Notes under the pieces: generated by a model | What the model was told of the DNA's origin: nothing | The model's input: the letters and a program-made list of their open reading frames with translations, nothing else | Database searches by the model: none | Assembly (NCBI GenBank): GCA_014529385.2 | Contig: CM043969.1 | Location: 71,088,176 to 71,152,175, forward strand | Direction of reading: 5' to 3' | Length of the DNA stretch: 64,000 bases | Source of the DNA: Adiantum capillus-veneris | Lineage: Eukaryota; Streptophyta; Polypodiopsida; Polypodiales; Pteridaceae | Program-made: the position numbers and the translations under genes | Shown: piece by piece, positions 10,071-20,679 of the stretch | Position numbering within the stretch: the first letter of the stretch is position 1 | Layout: each line of letters begins with the position of its first letter

Positions 10071-11009
10071 TTTGAAGGTGTTAGGGCGAGATTGGGAAAG
10101 TTTTATATGTAGGAAATACAGTCCTTAACACAATAAAAAACATTGGTGCTTTGACTATTTTCAGATTCCATGCATGGTTTTAATGCTTGTTGGAGCTCGC
10201 AGATTAAGGAAAAAGTAAGAAACGTCTGTTTTACATCATTTTTTAAGAAATTGCCAACTAGCACCTTGTTTTTTTGGAGAATCCGAGCAAGGTATGATTT
10301 TTTTTGCATCACAGTCTAAAAGTTCAACATTAAAAAAAAAAAAAAAAAAGGAAAGTGGCCGCAAGGACGCGCGAAATGCCCATACGGGAATTTTGGATGG
10401 CCATTTTGCGCGCCCTTGTGGCCACTCTTATTGAGGGCTCTGGAGGCCTTTACATGGCAAAAATTTACAAAATTATTGTGTATAAGTATGAGATAAAGCT
10501 ATAAGTTAGATGTATAGAGAGCAAGAGCTCACCCCCTGGGGCCTTTGAAGGTGTTAGGGCAAGATTTTGGGAAAGTTTTATATGTAGGAAATACAGTCCT
10601 TAACACAATAAAAAACATTAGTTCTTTGAGTATTTTCAGATTCCATGATTTTAATGCTCGTTGGAGCCCGTAGATTAAGGAAAAAGTCAGAAATGTTTGT
10701 TTTATATCATTTTCAAAGAGATTACCAATTTGCACGTTCATTTTTGGAGAATCCGAGCAAGATAAGTTTTTTTTTGCATCACAGTTGAAAAGTTCAACAC
10801 TAAAATTAACCAAAAAAAAGTGGTTGCAAGGGCGCGCGAAATGCCCATCCGGGACTTTTGGATGGGCATTTTGCGCGCCCTTGTGGCCACTTTTGTTGAG
10901 GGTCAAGGGGGCCATTTACAAGGCAAAAATTTGTAAAATTTTTGTGTATAAGTATGAGATAAGGATGTAAGTTAGATGTACAGAGAGCAAGAGCTCCCCC
11001 CTTGGGGCC
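10071..11009. repeat. 473-bp tandem duplication (two units)
   Basis: Unit 1 is 10071-10543 and unit 2 is 10544-11009. Both start TTTGAAGGTGTTAGGGC and end with an AGAGCAAGAGCTC..GGGGCC junction. They are highly similar with small indels, including a longer A-run in unit 1. Each unit holds an imperfect hairpin with 29-bp arms: 10355-10383 with 10397-10425, and 10820-10848 with 10862-10890, rich in GCGCGC and GTGGCC. No protein is encoded. Identity unknown. Confidence 0.9.
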
Positions 11010-11595
11010 TTATAATGACAAATAGGGGCTTTTTTTAATGCATGGCCATGAGATAGAGGTGTAGCGTTTAATGTAATCATAGCACCCCCCCCCGTCGCTT
11101 TTTCTCTGTGTTCAAAGGTCTGGAAAATTCACTACGTAATATCATGTGCATTCACCAAAATGGATTAAAAGTACCCCTTATAGGCCTTATCTACACATGT
11201 TTCTGTAACTTTACAAGAATATAACATCCCTCATGTTGAACACGTGTGCTATGTTACATATACTTTAGTGAACTCCCAAGGTCAAAGGTCTCACAAATCC
11301 TGCACTAAACATTCAACACTAGAAATTGACCAAACAAGGAGCCAATTTTTACTTCCTCGTGTCCACCTCGTGTTCTTGGGAATGTTTTGGTTAAGCCATT
11401 TCTTTGGTATTTGAAACCACATGTGACCCCTATTGTTATAGTATCCAACCAAACGTTTCTTGACTAGCAGTTTACATAGGCTCGATTGGTACATATCTTC
11501 TATGTTAACAATGCATGTATCTATAATTTATGTTTACACTTTCTTTATCCAAATGAGCTACATAGTAAAAATCAAATCCGCAACTTAACAGTTAA
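11010..11595. other. Unassigned sequence before gypsy A
   Basis: No gene recognised. AT-rich single-copy-looking sequence with a C9 run near 11087. Confidence 0.5.
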
Positions 11596-12708
11596 TTCAA
11601 AAAGTAAAATATTCAATCCCTACAAGGAGGGGGCGCCAAGCCCTACATGAGGGGAGATGAGAGAGAACACACACACACTCACACAAGGCATGCATGGTAC
11701 AAAGAAATCAGAAGGGACACTTGTCAAGTTCCTCCTCATGTTTCCCTCATGGTGTGCCTGAAGCCTATTGGTTTTTCTACCCAAGGGGTCCAATGATAAT
11801 TTAGGATATTTAATTAATTGATTTTGCATTTATCAAGTTCTCTCTCTCAAAGGGGAAATGGAGACACTTGTCTCAAGGCTACCCTTGCTGCTTGTAATGC
11901 CTCCTGCTTGTGATTCGCTAGGCCTGGAGGGGTCCAATGAGCTTCAAGCATGAGCTACAAGGGGGGGTCGACCCAAGCAAGCTAAGGGGTTGCTTAGAAG
12001 GTATACTCACCCACACACACTCAAAAACACTCTCATTGTGTGCTATGCAAAGTGCAAGAGCTCCCTCTCCTTCTCCAAGCAAGTAGAGGTTGAGAGCCCA
12101 CACCAACACTCTTGGCTATGGAGTGCAAATCCAACCAAGAGCCATGCTCCAATCCTTAATCTTGCCATCTCCTTCTTCTTAATTACTATGCTATTATGTA
12201 TGCTAGCAAGAAGAGTTATGATAAGTGAGGAACTAGTTCTTTCTCCTATTAAATGTTTCTTCTTCCTCTTCCCTACCCTCATTCTCTGCTAACTCTCTCC
12301 ACCTAATTCGAAGGTGTTTGAGGTCTTGGGACTGAGGCTTGGGATAGTTAAAGCTTTCTTCAAGTTTATGTTATGCTTGTGATGCATGAAGCTTTGCATC
12401 TTCATTGCATCACCTAGGTTACAAGTAACACAAAGATTGTGTTGTAACAAGTCTCTCTTAATGGGAGAAATCATAATACAAATGCCTATTGGAGGGGGGA
12501 CCGGCTACACATAAATCCGGTCCTCAATGGTTGTCATGTTCTCTAAATTCTCTCTCTTTCAAAGTGTTGTTCATGCCAAGTTAACTAATTGCTATGATTA
12601 TGTTGCTATCTTCAATTATGTTCACCCGCTATGCTCACAAAGTCATTTCTCAAAAGTACTCTCATTAATTTCCGCTACTCTGAAGTTAAATAGGCCAATT
12701 CCATTACA
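11596..12708 (+). repeat. 5' LTR of gypsy A
   Basis: Matches 17305-18412 over its length and ends in CATTACA just before the primer-binding site. The 3' copy begins TGTCAAAAAG; here the first two bases read AT, so the 5' terminus has decayed or the border is off by a few bases. The same LTR family recurs inverted at 63210-64000. Confidence 0.9.
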
Positions 12709-12709
12709 T

Positions 12710-12720
12710 TGGTATCAGAG
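12710..12720 (+). other. Primer-binding site (initiator tRNA-Met)
   Basis: TGGTATCAGAG follows the 5' LTR by one base and is complementary to the 3' end of plant initiator tRNA-Met, the usual minus-strand primer. Confidence 0.9.
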
Positions 12721-13122
12721 AATTTGGTTTCTCTTTTCTTGCTTAAGAAGAGAGGTCCTTAAGTAGCCTATAAATGGTTGATGTTGTTAATTATATTAGG
12801 GTAAGTGGAACTGGGATCTACTATCGGTTTTGTGGAGCCCACTATGTGGGGGATGGTGCACACCTCGGGAGCTTTGAATGTAATATGGAAGTTTTTTTAG
12901 ACTTTCCTATGGCTTTACCATTATTGAGCCATAAGAAGTTCAAAAGGAGCTAGCCCTTGGCAACTCTACTATGTTAGACCTACTCCTCTACTCTCTATAA
13001 TTAACCACTTCAAGCCGTGGGTGTAGATACTTAAAAGCCAATTTTCAAAGGCTGAGTGGAGTGGCAACTAAGGTTTTGAATTGCCAAAGCATACACGAAG
13101 TACATACATAAATTTTGTTAAC

Positions 13123-14500
13123 ATGGCTGACAATAATCAAGAGAGTAGAATGAACATTGATAGCTTTGATTTTGCACATGAAGGTGCTAATGATGATGCT
13201 CCCATGTTTGTGAATTATCTCGTCACTAGGTTGCAGCAAGCTATGGGAAACCTTGCTTTGCAAGCCGAAGTTACTCAACAACTTCGTGCTTATGGAGTTT
13301 CCCTTCCTCTCCAAGAGGAGAGAGAGCTTAGGAGGCCTCTTGAAGAGACCCTCAAAAGAAGACTCTCTCCCATTCGAGAGGAGGAATCCAAAGAGCAAGA
13401 AATCAATGAGAGTTTAAGTTCCTCTAAAGATGTGGCTCCACGAAGACGGCGGTCTAGATGATCGCCCACTCCTCCCAAGAGGAAAAGATCAACACATAGT
13501 CCTTCTCCTCATCACTCTGAAAGGCAAGAGAGGAAACAAAGGAAGAAAAGGGCTAGGACCTCTTCTCCTTCTTCTTCGCCTTCCTCCTCTTTCGATGAAA
13601 GTTGTGGCTATTCTCCTAGAGGGAGGACATCACAAATCATTTACTGCATGGCGAAGGTCACAAAAGCTAAATAAGTTCAAGGAGGGAGGAAAGATTATCT
13701 CTTTTCTCACCTATGATGGCACCTTTGGTGCTACCAACAAAGTGTTGGCCTTCATCCAGCAATTTAATGCGGCCTTTGGAGATGAGGGCTTCACAGAGTC
13801 CTCCAAGCTAGCCATGTAGCTATGCACTTCCAAAAATCAGCTCGTCAATGGTGGGCTAGCCTTCGTGGCAATGGTGAAGACCCAAAGACATGGAAAACTC
13901 TACAAGTTTCCATCATGAAGCAATTCCTTACAAGCGATGCAAAGGATAAAGTCCTTATCAAATGGTGTAGCTTGAAGATTCTCTCCCATGAGTCTATCCA
14001 CAAATATGTAGACAAGTTTTGGGATTTACATCTCAAGGCTACTGTCTTTCAAAAGATAGACTTTGCCAAGCAAAGGTAGCAATTTTGTGTGGGGTTACCT
14101 GAAGAGATGGACGAATACATTAACTCTCAACGGCCTGGTACTATTAGCAAAGTAATCCATCAATCCATGGTTGCTTCATGCATCAATTTCCATCAAGGGG
14201 CTAGACGTAATGTCAAGCCCATGGAAAACAAAGACAAAAATGATGCAAAGGGGAAAACCAATGTTCAAAATTCTTCCCAAGGCACTTCCAACAACAACAA
14301 CAACAATCAATCCAAGGAGAAGGGAGTTTGCAAAGGTAAAAAAAAACTCTCTCTTGAAGAGCTTGAAGCTTTTCGCAAGGACCATAACTGTTTCAAGTGT
14401 GGGGAGCAAGGACATGGCTATCGTTCTTGCCCCAAGAAGAATACTTGCAATGAAACTCCTAGGGCTTCCACCATCGAAGCTCCAAAAGAGGATGCTCATT
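13123..14500 (+). pseudogene. Gypsy A gag (retrotransposon gag + CCHC zinc knuckle)
   Basis: Nucleocapsid precursor that would package element RNA. It starts MADNNQESRMN. The N-terminal part runs to a TGA at 13459-13461 (probably CGA), then continues in frame through an Arg/Ser/Pro-rich stretch. The retrotransposon-gag core appears in another frame (KIISFLTYDGTFGATNKV, AFIQQFNAAFGDEGF), then shifts again near 13810 to MHFQKSARQWWASLRGN. TAG at 14077-14079 replaces the Gln seen in the relative at 61790. A perfect CX2CX4HX4C knuckle lies at 14389-14430 (CFKCGEQGHGYRSC), preceded by an Asn-rich, Lys-rich linker. Frameshifts and stops rule out an intact product. Confidence 0.88.
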
Positions 14501-15246
14501 GCAAAGGCTCATCACTCTCCTATGCTTGGGAAAAGGTAATAGAGCATGATGCATTCATCTTGTTTGACACTGACTCTACTCACAACTTCATATCAATGGA
14601 GTTGGTCACCAAGTTGGGCATTCAAGCTTTCGAGATGGGAGATATGGTAACCACTGATGCAGCTTTCAAGGGACAAAAAGCCTCTATTACTCCCTTGATT
14701 GGGAAGTTGAGGCTTCATGTCCAAAGCTATGTGGACAAAGAAGACTTTTCCATCTCTCCTCTCCAACATGAGGATGTTATCTTAGGGGCACCATGGTTTG
14801 ATCGCATGGCTGCCAATATGAAGTTCCCTGAAAGGAGAATTTACTTCACTTACAGGGGAAAGAATATGTATATAGATGCTAGTGAGTGTGGTCGCACTAT
14901 TCCAATCGTAAATTCTCCATGTTTTGATAAATCAATGAAGAGCTCAGTTTCTGCGTATATAATTTTTGTCAAAGAATCGCTAAAAGGTCCTAATGTTTCA
15001 TCAAAGGTGAATGGTAGGAATCAAGAAGAGTTAGACTTGTCTAACTTTCTAAAAGGATTCCAAGATGTGTTCATTGATGATATCCCTATGGACTTACCTC
15101 CAAAACGAGGGGATGCTGACCATCGAATTGAGCTCCTATCAGGAAGCTCACCGCCTAACAAACCTCCCTATCGAGTTTCACAAGCTCAACAAGAGGAGGT
15201 CATGAGGCACACAAGAATTGGTACACAAAAGAATGGTGAGGCCTAG
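14501..15246 (+). pseudogene. Gypsy A aspartic protease and RT leader
   Basis: Continues the gag frame without a break. The retropepsin site reads F-D-T-D-S-T-H-N-F (14563 onward): the catalytic Asp is present but the Gly of the usual D-S/T-G is replaced by Asp. Later landmarks typical of gypsy protease-RT junctions are VILGAPWFDRM, a DVFIDDIP segment and an ELLSGSSPPNKPPYRVS run-in to RT. The frame stops at 15244-15246 while the RT frame (+1) opens before it at 15218, so a frameshift has occurred in the overlap. Confidence 0.85.
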
Positions 15247-15742
15247 CTCCTCTCCCTTTTTCTCCCTAGTCCTTTTAGTGCAAAATAAAGATGGTACATA
15301 CCGCATGTGTGTGGACTATCGGGCATTAAACCATATCACTATCAAAAACAGATTTCCCGTGCCTCGGGTAGAAGATCTCTTTGATAAGATACAAGGCTCT
15401 ACCTACTTCAGTAGGATTGACCTTAAGAGTGGCTATCGTCAAATAAGGATAGTTGATGAAGATATCTTAAAGACCACGTTTTGCACAACGTTTGGTCTTT
15501 ATGAATATCTAGTCATGCCTTTTGGTTTGACTAATGCACCAGCTACATTCAATCGTCTAATGGAGAAAATTTTTAGACCATACCGCAAATTCACTCGAGT
15601 GTTCTTTGATGATATCATCATCTACTCCAAGTCTTTTGAGGAACATAAGCAACATCTCCAAGTGATTTTTCGAGCATTGAGGGAAAATAAGCTTTTTCTC
15701 AACCAAAAGAAAAGTGATTTTTCAAGCATTGAGGGAAAATAA
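15218..15742 (+). pseudogene. Gypsy A reverse transcriptase
   Basis: RNA-dependent DNA polymerase domain. Conserved blocks in order: MVRPSSSPFFSLVLLVQNKDG, RMCVDYRALNHITIKNRFPV, YFSRIDLKSGYRQIRI, TTFGLYEYLVMPFGLTNAP, TFNRLMEKIF, then VFFDDIIIYS with the catalytic Asp pair at 15608-15613. The core catalytic residues survive. The reading frame is destroyed just downstream by a 52-bp tandem duplication (15662-15765), which puts a stop in the thumb region. Confidence 0.92.
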
Positions 15743-15765
15743 TCTATTTCTCAACCAAAAGAAAA
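15662..15765 (+). repeat. 52-bp tandem duplication in the RT gene
   Basis: Unit 1 is 15662-15713 and unit 2 is 15714-15765, both starting GTGATTTTTC. There are only a few differences, so the duplication is not brand new. Because 52 is not a multiple of three it shifts the frame. Confidence 0.93.
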
Positions 15766-16433
15766 GTTAATTTTTCCTTCAAGAGATTCAATACTTAGGT
15801 CATATTATCTCTCAAGATGGCATCCATATGGATCCATTGAAGTTAGAGGTAATAAAAGCATGGCCTAACCCAAGGAATCTACATGAGCTAAGAAGCTTTA
15901 TTGGTATGTGTACATATTATAGATGCTTCATAGCAAAATTCTCTCAACTAGCAGGACCAGTACACAACTTAACTAAGAAGAACGTTAAGTATGTATGGAC
16001 TGCTAAGGAGAAAAATGCTTTTGATAAGCTCAAAGAGAAGCTTACTTCCTAACTAGTCCCCGTACTTCCGGATATCTCAAAACCATTTGAGGTTTAATGT
16101 GATGCTTGTGGAGATTGCCTTGGATCAGTTTTGCTTCAAGAAGGGCATGCCATAGCATATGAGAGCCAAAGGCTCAATAATGATGAACGAGTCTTAAGCA
16201 TTTCTGAGAAAGAGCTTTTAGCTGTTCTACATGCCCTAGACACATGGAAGCACTACTTATTGGGGACTTTATTCATTATACGAACCGATCACCAAAGTCT
16301 CAAGTATTTCATGATGCAAACCAAGCTTTCTGACAAACAAATGAGGTGGGCAAATTTTCTTTCCCAATTTAATTTTCATATTGCTCACATTGTTGGTAAG
16401 CACAATCAAGTGGCCGATGCACTTTCACGATGA
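15766..16433 (+). pseudogene. Gypsy A RT thumb and RNase H
   Basis: RNase H would degrade the RNA strand during cDNA synthesis. It continues the RT frame after the duplication, with blocks EIQYLGHIISQDGI, LRSFIGMCTYYRCFI and the RNase H landmarks ISEKELLAVLHAL, TDHQSLKYF and HIVGKHNQVADALSR. In-frame stops lie at 16050-16052, about 16096-16098 (inside the FEV-CDA motif) and 16431-16433. The last follows SR and is probably CGA to TGA. Confidence 0.88.
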
Positions 16434-16787
16434 CCAAAAGTTAATGCGGTATCTATAGACACTCACAATGATCTATCTTCTATGATAGATGAGTATGCTA
16501 TTGACCCTGACTATAGAGACATAATGTCATCCCTTGCTTTGGGGAAGAAAGAGGAACCATTCACCTTGCAGGATGGTTATCTTCTCCACGGAAATAGGCT
16601 ATGTGTAACACATTCCCTTCGTGATAAAGTTATGTATGGATCCCATGCTCCTCCATATGCGGGGCATAGAAGTATTCAACCTACTCTCCGAGGAGTAGAG
16701 AGATACTTCTATTGGCCTACCATGAAAGTGGACGTACAAGAGTATGTTTCAAAATGTGGGACGACTATGATTTCAAGAGAGAGATAA
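16434..16787 (+). pseudogene. Gypsy A integrase N-terminus (truncated)
   Basis: Continues the same frame. The integrase zinc-binding region is present: GYLLHGNRLCVTHSLRDKVM, then HAPPYAGHRSIQPTLRG and YFYWPTMKVDVQEYVSKC. The second Cys of the HHCC finger and the whole DDE catalytic core are missing. The coding sequence ends abruptly at about 16765 and passes into unrelated AT-rich sequence, so an internal deletion removed the rest. Confidence 0.88.
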
Positions 16788-17304
16788 TGTCATAAAATCT
16801 AATATCTAATATCTAACCAAGACAAATGATTTTCTCATATTAAACTGATCACTTAATGTGGGAGAATAAACGGAAACAAGTGTTAAGATATAAACATGTG
16901 CTTATAGATCTATCTGAACACGGGGCCAATGGTAAAGGGTCCCAAATGAGAGATGGTCTATCAAAGAGCAAGGCTAACCAATGGAGCATGATAACTTAGG
17001 GGGTTAGCTTCATTGAAGACCTCCAATAACGTGTGTAAAACTCCTTTGACCTTAGGTAAGCTAGGGCTGTGAGCTTGAGGCGGGAACCCGACCTAGCTCA
17101 AGGTGCTAGTCCTGCTTGTCATGCTTGATGACTGAGGTGCTTGATATTCTTGATGATTGAGGTGCTTGATGATTAAGATGCTTGGGGTGCTTGACATTCT
17201 TGAGATGCTAGGGTTGCACTTGAGGTGGGAACCCAGCCCAAGCTTAAAGTGCTTAAGGGCCAAGATTGTGGTGAGAACTGGGCCTATGCATGAGGGGCTT
17301 GAGG
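16788..17304 (+). other. Gypsy A 3' internal non-coding region and polypurine tract
   Basis: No gene. Short degenerate repeats of GAGGTGCTTGAT/TTCTTGA lie at 17125-17210. A purine-rich TGAGGGGCTTGAGG at 17291-17304 directly before the 3' LTR is the likely plus-strand priming tract. Confidence 0.6.
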
Positions 17305-18412
17305 TGTCAAAAAGTCAAATATTAAATCCCTACAAGGAGGGGGCGAGCCCTACATGAGGGGGGATGAGAGATAACACCCACACACTCACACAAGGCATGC
17401 ATGGTACAAAGAAAGCAGAAGGGACACTTGTCAAGTTTCTCCTCATGTTGCCCTCATGGTGTGCCCAAATCCTATTGGTTTTTCCACCCAAGGGGTCCAA
17501 TGATAATTTAGGATATTTAATTAATTGATTTTGCATTTATCAAGTCCTCTCTCTCAAAGGGGAAAGGGGGACACTTGTCTCAAGGCTACCCTTGCTGCTT
17601 GTAATGCCTCCTGCTTGTGATTGGCTAGGCCCGGAGGGGTCCAATGAGCTTCAAGCATGAGCTACAAGAGGGGGTCGACCCAAGAAAGCTAAGGGGTTGC
17701 TTAGAAGGTAAACTCACCCACACACACTCAAAAACACTCTCATTGTGTGCTATGCAAAGTGCAAGAGCTACATCTCCTTCTCCAAGCAAATAGAGGTTGA
17801 GAGCTTACACCAACACTCTTGGCTATCGAGTGCAAATCCAACCAAGATCCATGCTTCAATGCTTAAGCTTTCCATCTCCTTCTTCTTAATTACTATGCTA
17901 TTATGTATGCTAGCAAGAAGAGTTATGATAAGTGAGGAACTAGTTCTTTCTCCTATGAAATGTTTCCTCTTCCTCTTCCCTACCCTCATTCCCTGCTAGC
18001 TCTCTCCACCTTCGAAGGTGTTTGAGGTCTTGGGACTGAGGCTTGGGATAGTTAAAGCTTTCTTCAAGTTTATGTTATGCTTGTGATGCATGAAGCTTTG
18101 CATCTTCATTGCATCACCTAGGTTACAAGTAACACAAAGATTGTGTTGTAACAAGTCTCTCTTAATGGGAGAAATCATAATACAAATGCCTATTGGAGGG
18201 GGGACCGGCTCCACATAAATCCGGTCCTCAACTTTTGTCATGTTCTCTAAATTCTCTCTCTTGCAAAGTATTGTTCATGCCAAGTTAACTAATTGCTATG
18301 ATTATGTTGCTCTCTTCAATTATGCTCACCCGCTATGCTCACAAAGTCATTTCTCAAAAGTACTCTCATTAATTTCCGCTACTCTCAAGTTAAATAGGCC
18401 AATTCCATTACA
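17305..18412 (+). repeat. 3' LTR of gypsy A
   Basis: Begins TGTCAAAAAG and ends CATTACA, giving the TG..CA ends of an LTR. It matches 11596-12708. Confidence 0.9.
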
Positions 18413-19995
18413 TTCAGCATCCCCAAATGAGGACATCTTGACAAAGGTTATGATCCACTTTAATAAGAATAAGCGTTAATGATTAAATTGAAATCAAAAT
18501 ATTGCTTGAATTTTTTATTGATACTTGAGACTTGAAACATCTTACAGGCAAATCAAAACATCCAACAATAATTCTCACTCAATGCGACACCATTTAACAA
18601 AAAAAACACATTTATATTGCATTTATAGAGGAATCAGTCTCATGAAAATAATTACAAACGGAGATAATGTTGCTGTTATTAGGCTTCTCTTACAAGTATT
18701 TGTCTTCCTCATCTAGAGATTCATATACACTTGAGTATTTGTGTGTCTATGACACTAGGGAAGATAGTAGTACTATATGGATGGCTTTTCTAAGAGCTCC
18801 TAGAGAGTACCTATTGGTTCAAGATTCTACAAAAATTCTACTATTCTTATCAAAATCCTTTAACATCGTAGTGAAAGGTTCCTCATGGAACAAAAATAGA
18901 GTGATTTCCATCTCTACACATGGTTGCTTGCTCATGTCCTCTGCAAAGAAGTTGACTCTATAAGTAAACAACAGATTATGTGAGCAAAAAGTTATAAAGT
19001 ACAAAATGATAAAGTCCAAAATGATAATCTAATGACAACTATACAAAGGATAAATTATAATAAAAATCTTTGATGACTCTCCGTGTATAACACAACTTAC
19101 TTGCATTGTGAGACTCAATCACATGCTACACAACTATAGATGGCGCGCCAAAGCCATCAACAAAATAGCACCACCCAATGTTATGAGTTATGAAGCCTAA
19201 ACATTGAAATCCAGAAAGAGGTTTATTCTCTCAACGATGATAAAATTAAAGATGGAGATGATGTTAAGCTCTGAATGTAATCTACAAGGGTCATTTTCTT
19301 ACCATTTTATCTTTATGTTGGAGATGAACCCTTACAATGCCCACACACTATTCACACCTCCTATTGTTGTGGTATGCAAGTCATGTGAGCTCATAATTTT
19401 TCCATCTTCGGGAGTAGAGGTTTCCATGTAGTGTGAGTGAATAAAATTAGAAGGAGAAAAATCTTGTTTCATGGTATAATGGAGGTGAGAGAAGGAAGAG
19501 GAGCTAGCTTGGTGTGAAACTATGTGGTGGGCAAGGGGAAGAGATGGGGGAGGAGCTTGCTTGGTGCTAAAATGGAGGTGGGAGAAAGCTAGGCATAGTC
19601 CTAGTCGTTCTTCTTGTATACTTTTTTGGTGTATGAGGGGAGCGGCCAGGCGTGCCCTACCCGATTCCGAAAACAAAAAAACTATAGGGGGTGCATGTGG
19701 TTGTTGTAGCAATGCAGAGCTTAGGAAAGAGTTTGTAGAGAGAGAAAATCACTTTTCAGTTATAGAATAGGTTTGGAAAGACTTTGGAGGGTGGAAAATG
19801 ATGTTTTGAACTTTTTTGAAAAAAAACAATTTTTTGGATTTTTTAGTGCAGGTCAAAAATACTTTTTTGACCATGAAATAAGTTTGGGGACCTTTTAAGG
19901 AGGGAAAACTTGAAATTTGAAATCTTTTGAAAATTTGAATTTTTTAGTGTATTTTTAAATCCGAACCAAAAAGTGGGGGGAAAAAGGTCAAAGTG
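18413..19995. other. Unassigned sequence
   Basis: No gene or family recognised. A 126-codon minus-strand frame (19332-19712) is low in landmarks, and I do not support it as a gene. T/A-runs around 19800-19950 flank the poly-C tract. Confidence 0.5.
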
Positions 19996-20021
19996 CCCCC
20001 CCCCCCCCCCCCCCCCCCCCC
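19996..20021. repeat. Poly-C tract (26 bases)
   Basis: Uninterrupted C26. Tracts this long are error-prone in sequencing, so the length may be inexact. Confidence 0.9.
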
Positions 20022-20084
20022 TCCACACTATCTCGCATGGGCATGCTCAAATGGGATCGACGGCTGAGGTGATATGGGCCGTAC

Positions 20085-20340
20085 GATGCGCATTTGGTAA
20101 ATTCGGGGCGTTTGGTAAATTTGGGAAGAAACGTAAATTCAGGCAGGCTTGTAAATTCGGGTTGATCCGCACCCCATGTCTCGAACCCCGGACCTCCCCA
20201 CCACGAGCCATGTGCACTAACCACTACGCCCTCATGCGTACGTTGAAATATAGGCAATTCGAGTATGTCATATTGTAAATGTGAGCCGATTAGTAAATTT
20301 GGGACAAATTTGTAAATTCATGCAAATTGGGAAATTCCGG
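20085..20340. repeat. Cluster of GTAAATTCGGG-like motifs around a SINE head
   Basis: Seven or more copies of GTAAATT followed by TGGG/CGGG/CAGG/CATG are spaced about 17-27 bp apart on both sides of the tRNA-like segment at 20160-20245: four copies before, three after. The pattern suggests a short tandem array split by, or forming part of, the SINE. Confidence 0.7.
20165..20240 (-). mobile_element. tRNA-derived SINE head (Pol III A and B boxes)
   Basis: On the minus strand an A-box-like GCGTAGTGGTTAGTGC (20214-20229) precedes a B-box-like GGTTCGAGACA (20177-20187), with GGGGAGGTCCGGGG between them. It resembles a tRNA gene's internal promoter but lacks a clean cloverleaf and full acceptor stem. 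A related sequence lies on the plus strand at 30390-30465, supporting a SINE family rather than a tRNA gene. Confidence 0.55.
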
Positions 20341-20679
20341 GCAACCTCATATCGGACGGTCCATAATTGACGCGCGTCTCCTTTTTCTCCTCCACCATTG
20401 ATCCCATTTGACCATGCGCGTGTGATATAGTGATGAGCCCCCCCATCCCTTTCCTCTAGCCACCTCACTTACCTTCTCACTAGGTAAGAGGCCATTAAGA
20501 GGTGTAAGGCTACCTTGTCCCCCTACTTTTTTGAGGGTATAGAGTGTGTCCACCACCCTCTTCCTATTGGCTGGCCTCTAATTAGCCTTAATCCCAAAGG
20601 GCCCATAGAGGGTTCATATTTTTCCTAATGAAAGAGGAAAGAGAGTCTGAGTGCAGTTGCAAGAATCGACATTCTATCA

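Larger units (their letters stand above)
11596..18412 (+). mobile_element. Ty3/gypsy LTR retrotransposon 'A' (non-autonomous, two LTRs)
   Basis: Two direct LTRs of about 1.1 kb (11596-12708, 17305-18412) flank an initiator-tRNA-Met primer site and a gag-protease-RT-RNase H-partial integrase region. The domain order, with RT before integrase, identifies Ty3/gypsy. The body is only 4.6 kb because the integrase catalytic core is missing. The LTRs look closely similar, with scattered substitutions and short indels. No convincing 5-bp target duplication is visible; ATTCA at 11595-11599 and 18412-18416 is a possible but ambiguous match because it overlaps the LTR edges. Confidence 0.93.

Noticed and set aside
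11595-18416. ATTCA as target duplication of gypsy A
   Set aside because: The 5 bases overlap the inferred LTR termini (TG..CA) on both sides, so the match may be chance. Not used to set borders.
19332-19712. 126-codon minus-strand frame as a host gene
   Set aside because: His/Ser-rich with no recognisable domain, no splice context and sequence similar to surrounding unassigned DNA.
20165-20240. A tRNA gene
   Set aside because: A and B box-like motifs are present, but there is no closed acceptor stem or clean anticodon arm, the A-B spacing is short, and a related copy occurs at 30390. A SINE head fits better.
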